NCBI GenBank assembly: GCA_017987055.1
Contig: JAGNUJ010000012.1
Location: 1 to 21,428 of the forward strand
Direction: 5' to 3'
Source: Giesbergeria sp.
GTDB taxonomy: Bacteria; Pseudomonadota; Gammaproteobacteria; Burkholderiales; Burkholderiaceae_C
Length of the DNA: 21,428 nucleotides
The position numbers were made by a program, and so were the translations under genes. Below the pieces are notes generated by a model. It worked only from the letters and a program-made list of their open reading frames with translations. It ran no database searches and was not told the origin of the DNA. Shown in pieces: positions 16,879 through 21,428 of this stretch; position 1 is the first letter of the stretch, and each line of letters begins with the position of its first letter.

Positions 16879-17583
16879 TTACTCTTTTGCTATGGGCGCG
16901 GCGCTTGGCTGCTCCACAGCGCCATCGGCAGACAGCGCCTGTTTTAGCGCGGCGTAACTGGTTTGTGGATCGGGATCGAAGCTGGCTCCGGGCGGTAGCT
17001 CTACACCGGGATGCAGCAGCAACTGACCGGTGCGGTGCATATACGCCCCGCCACCCATATCGTGGTCGCGCCCGCGCATACCGCTGCGCAGGTAGCGGTT
17101 GCGCGGCTCTTGGCGCGGCAAAAAGCGAGCCAGCTCCACCAGCGCCATTTCATAGACGCCGCGCTTGAATTCGACCACGGCTTCTAGTGGCACCCAATAT
17201 TCGTGCCAGCGCCAAGCGTCAAACTCTGGGTGGCTGGTGGCGCGCAGGTTCAAATCCCAGTCGTGACCGACCAGTTGCAGCAGATACCAAATTTGTTTTT
17301 GGCCTTTGTAGTGACCGCGCGCATCGCGGCGGATATACCTGTCAGGCACCTCATAGCGCAACCAGTCCCGAGTGCGGGCAACCACGCGTACATGGGTTGG
17401 CTGCAAGCCCACTTCTTCGTGCAGTTCGCGGAACATGGCTTGTTCTGGGGATTCTCCCCGGTCAATGCCACCTTGCGGAAACTGCCAGCTGTGGGTGCGT
17501 ATGCGCTTTCCCCAGAATACCTGGTTCTTCTGGTTGAGCAGGATGATGCCGACGTTCGGCCGAAAGCCGTCCCGGTCAAGCAT
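16879..17583 (-). CDS. rppH: RNA pyrophosphohydrolase RppH (Nudix)
   Basis: The protein has 234 residues from ATG 17583 ([16 protein letters not shown]). RppH removes pyrophosphate from 5'-triphosphate mRNA and so starts RNase E-dependent decay. The Nudix box [23 protein letters not shown] (38-60) is intact, as are [12 protein letters not shown] and the [12 protein letters not shown] and WYLLQL stretches of the RppH group. A TTG two codons earlier is possible, but GGGG seven bases before the ATG favours the ATG. About 60-70 residues extend past the Nudix fold (from about 165), rich in Arg/Gly and then Pro/Ala, compared with the 176-residue E. coli enzyme. It is divergent from proS, which is the common arrangement. 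Confidence 0.95.
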   Translation of the reverse strand: MLDRDGFRPNVGIILLNQKNQVFWGKRIRTHSWQFPQGGIDRGESPEQAMFRELHEEVGLQPTHVRVVARTRDWLRYEVPDRYIRRDARGHYKGQKQIWYLLQLVGHDWDLNLRATSHPEFDAWRWHEYWVPLEAVVEFKRGVYEMALVELARFLPRQEPRNRYLRSGMRGRDHDMGGGAYMHRTGQLLLHPGVELPPGASFDPDPQTSYAALKQALSADGAVEQPSAAPIAKE

Positions 17584-17618
17584 AATCAAACCCCAAAATC
17601 TTTAATTGCGCCCATTAT

Positions 17619-17657
17619 GCATGCCTCCCTGCATGCGACAAGGGAGTCATTTCCCTT
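17619..17657. promoter_or_regulatory. Two adjacent inverted repeats in the rppH/proS divergent gap
   Basis: The first is GCATGC (17619-17624), CTCCCT, GCATGC (17631-17636); each half is itself palindromic. The second is AAGGGA (17640-17645), GTCATT, TCCCTT (17652-17657). Both lie in the 109-bp gap between the rppH and proS starts. They could be operators or leader hairpins of proS. I could not assign a promoter with confidence. Confidence 0.3.
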
Positions 17658-17692
17658 GGCCCGATATTGATTCGATTGCCCTGATTGTCCCG

Positions 17693-19435
17693 ATGAAAGC
17701 TTCCCAGTTCTTTATTTCCACCCTCAAAGAGGCTCCGGCAGATGCTGAAATCGTTAGCCACCAGCTGATGACGCGCGCCGGATTGATCAAAAAGCTCGGC
17801 GCTGGTATTTACAGCTACATGCCGATGGGACTGCGCGTGGTGCGCAAAGTCGAGGCCATCGTGCGCGAAGAAATGAACCGCGCTGGCGCGGTCGAGCTGA
17901 CCATGCCTGTTGTGCAACCGGCTGAGCTGTGGCAAGAAACCGGCCGTTTTGAAAAAATGGGCCCTGAGCTGCTGCGCATCCAAGACCGCCACGGCCGCGA
18001 CTTTGTCATCCAGCCCACTAGCGAAGAAGTGGTGACCGACATTGCGCGTCAAGAGCTGCGCAGCTACAAGCAGTTGCCGAAAAACTTCTACCAAATTCAA
18101 ACCAAATTCCGCGACGAACGCCGTCCGCGCTTTGGCTTGATGCGTGGGCGCGAGTTCACCATGAAGGACGCGTACAGCTTTGACCGTGACCAAACGGCAG
18201 CCAAGGCCAGCTACCAAATCATGGCCGGTGCGTACCGCCGCATTTTTGACCGCTTTGGCCTGACCTACCGCGCCGTCGCTGCCGACAGCGGTGCCATCGG
18301 CGGCGATTTGAGCGAAGAGTTCCAAGTGATTGCCGCGACTGGCGAAGACGCCATCGTCTATTGCCCCACCAGCGACTACGCCGCCAATATGGAAAAGGCC
18401 GAAGCGCTGGCGCCGACCACGCCACGCGGCGCTGCTACCCAGCCGTTGACCAAAACGCCGACACCTGGCAAAAGCACCTGCCCGGATGTGGCCGAGTTGC
18501 TGGGCGTACCGCTCGCTACCACCGTTAAATCGCTGGTGCTGGCTACCGACGAAATCAACGAAGTCGGTGAAGTCATCAAAACCCAAGTCTGGCTGCTGCT
18601 GCTGCGCGGCGACCATGACATGAACGAAATCAAAGTCGGCAAAGTGCCCGGTTTAGCCGCCTTCCGCTTTGCCACGCCGGCTGAAATTGAAGACCACTTT
18701 GGCTGCAAGCCCGGCTACCTTGGCCCCATCGGTTTGCAAAAGCCGGTGAATATGGTGGTAGACCGCGAGGTGGCGGTGCTGGCCGACTGGATTTGCGGCG
18801 CCAACGAGGCTGACTTTCACATGACCGGCGTCAACTGGGCGCGCGACTTGCCCGAGCCGGCGCTGGTGGCTGACCTGCGTAATGTCGTTGCGGGTGACGC
18901 TTCACCCGACGGCCAAGGCGTGCTGGCGATTGAGCGCGGCATTGAGGTGGGCCATGTGTTCTATCTGGGCACCAAATACAGCCAAGCCATGAACGCCACT
19001 TTCTTGGGCGAAAACGGCAAGCCCACTTTCTTTGAAATGGGCTGTTACGGCATCGGTATCACGCGCCTGCCTGCCGCAGCGATTGAGCAAAACCACGACG
19101 AGCGCGGCATTATTTGGCCGGACGCGATTGCGCCGTTCACCGTGGTGCTGTGCCCGATTACGCCGGAGCGCTTCCCCGACGTTAAAGCCGCAGCCGAGTT
19201 GCTTTACAGCCAATTGCTTGAAGCCGGTGTCGATGTGATCTTGGACGACCGTGGCGAGCGCCCCGGTGCCATGTTTGCCGACTGGGAGCTGATTGGTGTG
19301 CCGCACCGCGTCACCATTGGCGACCGTGGCCTGAAAGAAGGCATGGTCGAATACCAGCACCGCCGCGACAGTGCCGCCACCAAAGTGGCGACGGCTGACA
19401 TCTTTGCCCTGCTCAAGGGGCGTCTAGCCGCATGA
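17693..19435 (+). CDS. proS: Prolyl-tRNA synthetase (bacterial type with editing insert)
   Basis: The protein has 580 residues from ATG 17693 ([20 protein letters not shown]), close to the E. coli size of 572. It is a class II synthetase that charges tRNA-Pro. Motif 2 lies in [23 protein letters not shown] (139-161). The editing (INS) insertion lies at about 220-405, with [10 protein letters not shown]...[15 protein letters not shown]. Motif 3 is [13 protein letters not shown] (447-459), with its conserved Arg at 458. The anticodon-binding domain runs from about 475 to the end ([26 protein letters not shown]). An upstream in-frame ATG (17606) would give a non-family N-terminus and is rejected. 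The stop overlaps the next gene by 4 nt. Confidence 0.97.
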   Translation: MKASQFFISTLKEAPADAEIVSHQLMTRAGLIKKLGAGIYSYMPMGLRVVRKVEAIVREEMNRAGAVELTMPVVQPAELWQETGRFEKMGPELLRIQDRHGRDFVIQPTSEEVVTDIARQELRSYKQLPKNFYQIQTKFRDERRPRFGLMRGREFTMKDAYSFDRDQTAAKASYQIMAGAYRRIFDRFGLTYRAVAADSGAIGGDLSEEFQVIAATGEDAIVYCPTSDYAANMEKAEALAPTTPRGAATQPLTKTPTPGKSTCPDVAELLGVPLATTVKSLVLATDEINEVGEVIKTQVWLLLLRGDHDMNEIKVGKVPGLAAFRFATPAEIEDHFGCKPGYLGPIGLQKPVNMVVDREVAVLADWICGANEADFHMTGVNWARDLPEPALVADLRNVVAGDASPDGQGVLAIERGIEVGHVFYLGTKYSQAMNATFLGENGKPTFFEMGCYGIGITRLPAAAIEQNHDERGIIWPDAIAPFTVVLCPITPERFPDVKAAAELLYSQLLEAGVDVILDDRGERPGAMFADWELIGVPHRVTIGDRGLKEGMVEYQHRRDSAATKVATADIFALLKGRLAA

Positions 19436-20085
19436 GCGCGCCCGGTATTTCTCGGCGCGCTTGCCTGACGTCGCTGGGCGCGCTGACGGTGGCGCCGGCG
19501 GCTTGGCTGGGCGCACCGACGCAGGCCTTCGCTGCCGGTCAATTGGAAGAGCCCTTGATTGACTCGGTGCGCTCTGCACTGAGTTCGGCCATTGCCAACG
19601 CCTCGCCGCCCGAGCCAGAATTTGCTACCACTGAGGCGCGGTTGGTGTATTTGCGCTGGCTGGGCACCATGAGCGATCGGCTGCGCAAGCGCAAACCCGA
19701 ATGGGAAGTGCGCCGCGACTTTCTGCAAACCGTCTGGTACGAAAGCCGCCGCGCCGGACTCGACGTTTCGCTGGTGCTGGGCTTGATTCAGGTCGAGAGC
19801 GCGTTTCGCAAGTTCGCTATCTCCAGCGCCGGCGCGCGCGGCTATATGCAAGTGATGCCGTTTTGGACGCGCGTGATTGGCGACGGCGACCCGGGCAAGC
19901 TGTTTCACATGCAGACCAATCTGCGCTTTGGCTGCGTCATTCTGCGCCACTACCTTGACCGCGAGCGCGGTGATTTGTTCATGACCTTGGGTCGCTACAA
20001 CGGCAGTCGGGGACGTGATCCCTATCCGAATGCCGTGTTTGCCGCCCAGCGCAACTGGCTGTTTGACGGTCGCTTGACCAGTTAG
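19432..20085 (+). CDS. Tat-signal lytic transglycosylase (SLT-fold)
   Basis: The product has 217 residues. The N-terminus [21 protein letters not shown] (6-26) is a twin-arginine-type signal (SRRACL), with likely cleavage after QAFA (about 34). The catalytic domain contains [10 protein letters not shown] (117-126), where Glu122 is the expected acid, then [15 protein letters not shown] (131-145) and a C-terminal LGRYNGSRG (186-194). This is the pattern of family 1 lytic transglycosylases, which cut peptidoglycan glycan strands to leave anhydro-muramyl ends in the periplasm. ATG 19432 overlaps the proS stop (ATGA), so translation is coupled to proline-tRNA synthetase. The family is secure; the gene name is not, so none is given. 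Confidence 0.9.
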   Translation: MSAPGISRRACLTSLGALTVAPAAWLGAPTQAFAAGQLEEPLIDSVRSALSSAIANASPPEPEFATTEARLVYLRWLGTMSDRLRKRKPEWEVRRDFLQTVWYESRRAGLDVSLVLGLIQVESAFRKFAISSAGARGYMQVMPFWTRVIGDGDPGKLFHMQTNLRFGCVILRHYLDRERGDLFMTLGRYNGSRGRDPYPNAVFAAQRNWLFDGRLTS

Positions 20086-20126
20086 AAGCCCGTTGGGTTG
20101 TGCTGTGCGATATTCATGCTGTTTTA

Positions 20127-20164
20127 GGCCTCTAGCCCTTTAAACACGTGCGCTAGTAGCTATT
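20127..20164 (-). repeat. 38-bp interspersed repeat, copy 4 (minus orientation)
   Basis: Read on the minus strand it is AATAGCTACTAGCGC, a variable centre, then AAGGGCTAGAGGCC. It differs from copy 3 at three of 38 positions. It lies between the convergent ends of the lytic transglycosylase gene and the CBS-domain gene. The TAG stop codon of the latter (20160-20162) is formed by the first bases of the repeat. Confidence 0.88.
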
Positions 20165-21428
20165 GTTTTTGATTGATGGTGTTCACTGGTGGAATACCTC
20201 CCTCTGCCAAGCGCGAGACCATCACCTGATCAATGCGGTAGCTGTCCACGTCCAGCACCTCAAATTTGTAGCCGCCCCACGTCACGCTGTCGGTGCGCCG
20301 GGGCACGCGGCGCAGCATCACCATTAAAAAACCGGCGATGGTTTCATATTCGTCCTCGTGCGGCAGCTCGTCCAGCGACAAAGCGTGCAGCACTTCTTCA
20401 ATTGGTGTCATGCCGTCAATCAGCCACGAGTTTTCGTCGCGCTGCACGATGCGCTCCTCATCGTCGGGGCCAATCAGGTCGCCCATGACGGTGCTCATCA
20501 CGTCGTTGAGTGTGACCACCCCGACCACGCGGCTGTATTCGTTAACGATGACGGCAAAATCTTCTTGCGCTTGGCGAAACTGCCCCAGCACCTCCGACAG
20601 CGTGAGCCGGTCGGGCAAGATCAGTGCCTTGCGCACCAAGCTGTCGTCCTGCAGCGAGATCGGTTTGCTGTTCAAAATCCGCTGAAACAGGTCTTTGGCA
20701 TCCACATAGCCGACCACATGGTCGATATCGCCCTCGCACACCGGGTAGGTCGAAAACGGCTCGGCCGCAATGCGCACGCGGATCACGTCGTCTGGGTCAT
20801 CGCGCAAGAAAAAAGCGACGCGCTCACGGTTTGACATGGCACTGGCCACCGTGCGCGTGTCCAGCTCAAACACGTTCGTAATCACTTGCTGCTCGCGCTC
20901 GGGCAGCACGCCAGCGCGCGCGCCAGCCTCCATCATCGCCAGCACATCGTCTGAGGTGATGCGGTCGTCGCGCAGCATCGGCAGGCCCAGGAGGCGAAAC
21001 AGCGCATCCGCCATGCGGCTGTAGACCCACACCAGTGGGCGCAGCGCGCTGATGCTCCAACCCATCGGCCGCGCCACCACCAGCGCCAAACGCTCGGGGT
21101 TGGTCATGGCCAGTCGCTTGGGAAACAGGTCGGCAAACAGAATGAACAGCGAGGTGATGATGAAGAACGACGCCAAAAAGGCCGCTGTTTGCGCCTGCGC
21201 TGCGTCCAGCCAGAGTGAAAACAGCGCGAAAAAATACGGACTCAGCGCCCCTTCGCCGACGATGCCGCCCAAGATGGCGACGGCGTTCAGGCTGACCTGC
21301 ACCACGGTGAAATAGTCGCCCGGCTGCTCTTGCAGTTTGAGCACCCGCTCGGCGCGGCTGTCGCCCTCGTCGGCGTACTGGCGCAGGCGCAGGCGGCGCG
21401 AGGCGGCTAAGGAAATTTCAGCGACCGA
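20160..21428 (-). CDS. CNNM/CorC-type membrane protein with tandem CBS domains (5' end cut by window edge)
   Basis: The open frame runs to the right edge of the window, giving 422 residues without the true start. It begins SVAEISLAASRRLRLRQYADEGD, which is the CNNM membrane-domain phrase, so the start lies outside. Order: CNNM transmembrane domain (first about 200 residues: SLNAVAILGGIVGEG, FFIITSLFILFADLFPKRLA). Then follow two CBS modules (from about MSNRERVAFFLRDDPDD to GVVTLNDVMSTVMGD). Last is a C-terminal transporter-associated domain with MTPIEEVLHALSLDELPHEDEYETIAGFLM and a DSVTWGGYKFEVLDVD end. Such proteins, often labelled hemolysin family, are linked to Mg/Co transport or resistance. 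The GTG at 21344 is only an internal codon. The stop lies inside repeat copy 4. Confidence 0.93.
   Translation of the reverse strand, partial: SVAEISLAASRRLRLRQYADEGDSRAERVLKLQEQPGDYFTVVQVSLNAVAILGGIVGEGALSPYFFALFSLWLDAAQAQTAAFLASFFIITSLFILFADLFPKRLAMTNPERLALVVARPMGWSISALRPLVWVYSRMADALFRLLGLPMLRDDRITSDDVLAMMEAGARAGVLPEREQQVITNVFELDTRTVASAMSNRERVAFFLRDDPDDVIRVRIAAEPFSTYPVCEGDIDHVVGYVDAKDLFQRILNSKPISLQDDSLVRKALILPDRLTLSEVLGQFRQAQEDFAVIVNEYSRVVGVVTLNDVMSTVMGDLIGPDDEERIVQRDENSWLIDGMTPIEEVLHALSLDELPHEDEYETIAGFLMVMLRRVPRRTDSVTWGGYKFEVLDVDSYRIDQVMVSRLAEGGIPPVNTINQKQ

Noticed and set aside
17606..17692. Upstream in-frame start for proS
   Set aside because: The extra 29 residues do not match ProRS and cross the inverted repeats; MKASQFF is the family start.
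17615..18616. 333-codon minus-strand frame opposite proS
   Set aside because: Composition is His/Ala/Gly-biased noise with no motifs; it is antisense to the editing and catalytic domains of ProRS.

Overview
The window looks like ordinary chromosome from a betaproteobacterium, most likely Burkholderiales/Comamonadaceae. The evidence is the gene content and order (secA-argJ-DUF815 ATPase-mutT; pilB-pilC-pilD-coaE-zapD-yacG; ispB divergent from rplU-rpmA-obgE-proB; rppH divergent from proS), GC-rich coding sequence, and protein sequences that read as that lineage. I had no database search, so this placement rests on recall of families.

Left edge (1-1456): an accessory-looking patch. It holds the C-terminus of a YoeB-type toxin, a small winged-helix regulator, a stump of an AlpA-type regulator that stops after 36 codons, and a strong hairpin terminator. 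These look like leftovers of a mobile element. Next come dciA (DUF721, replication, minus strand) and a 262-base gap before secA. That gap holds an odd tRNA-like fold: an 8-bp outer stem and a TTCGGAT T-arm, without a recognisable anticodon arm or CCA.

Centre-left (1457-6844, plus strand): secA (preprotein translocase ATPase), argJ (arginine biosynthesis), a DUF815 P-loop ATPase and a MutT-type Nudix hydrolase that overlaps it by 8 nt. Centre (6909-12457, minus strand): the type IV pilus assembly cluster pilB-pilC-pilD, running on through coaE, zapD and yacG with 4-nt overlaps or short gaps. pilB and part of pilC are clearly richer in A/T than their surroundings.

Centre-right (12565-17583): ispB (polyprenyl diphosphate synthase, minus) diverges from the rplU-rpmA ribosomal protein operon. 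Both sides carry an exact TATAAT, and the rplU leader contains two hairpins. Two look-alike terminators follow rpmA, then obgE, proB, a bidirectional terminator and rppH (minus). Right (17693-21428): proS and a Tat-signal lytic transglycosylase overlap by 4 nt. They face a CNNM/CorC-type CBS-domain membrane protein that runs off the right edge.

The most interesting pattern that gene calls do not explain is a 38-bp interspersed repeat. It has four copies (5486, 6857, 15611 and 20127), all at gene borders. Its arms are conserved, its centre varies, and the arms form an imperfect inverted repeat. In two copies the 3' arm supplies the Shine-Dalgarno of the next gene (DUF815 ATPase, proB); in another the 5' end supplies the stop codon of the CBS-domain gene. 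I saw no CRISPR array, rRNA, intact insertion sequence or canonical tRNA.
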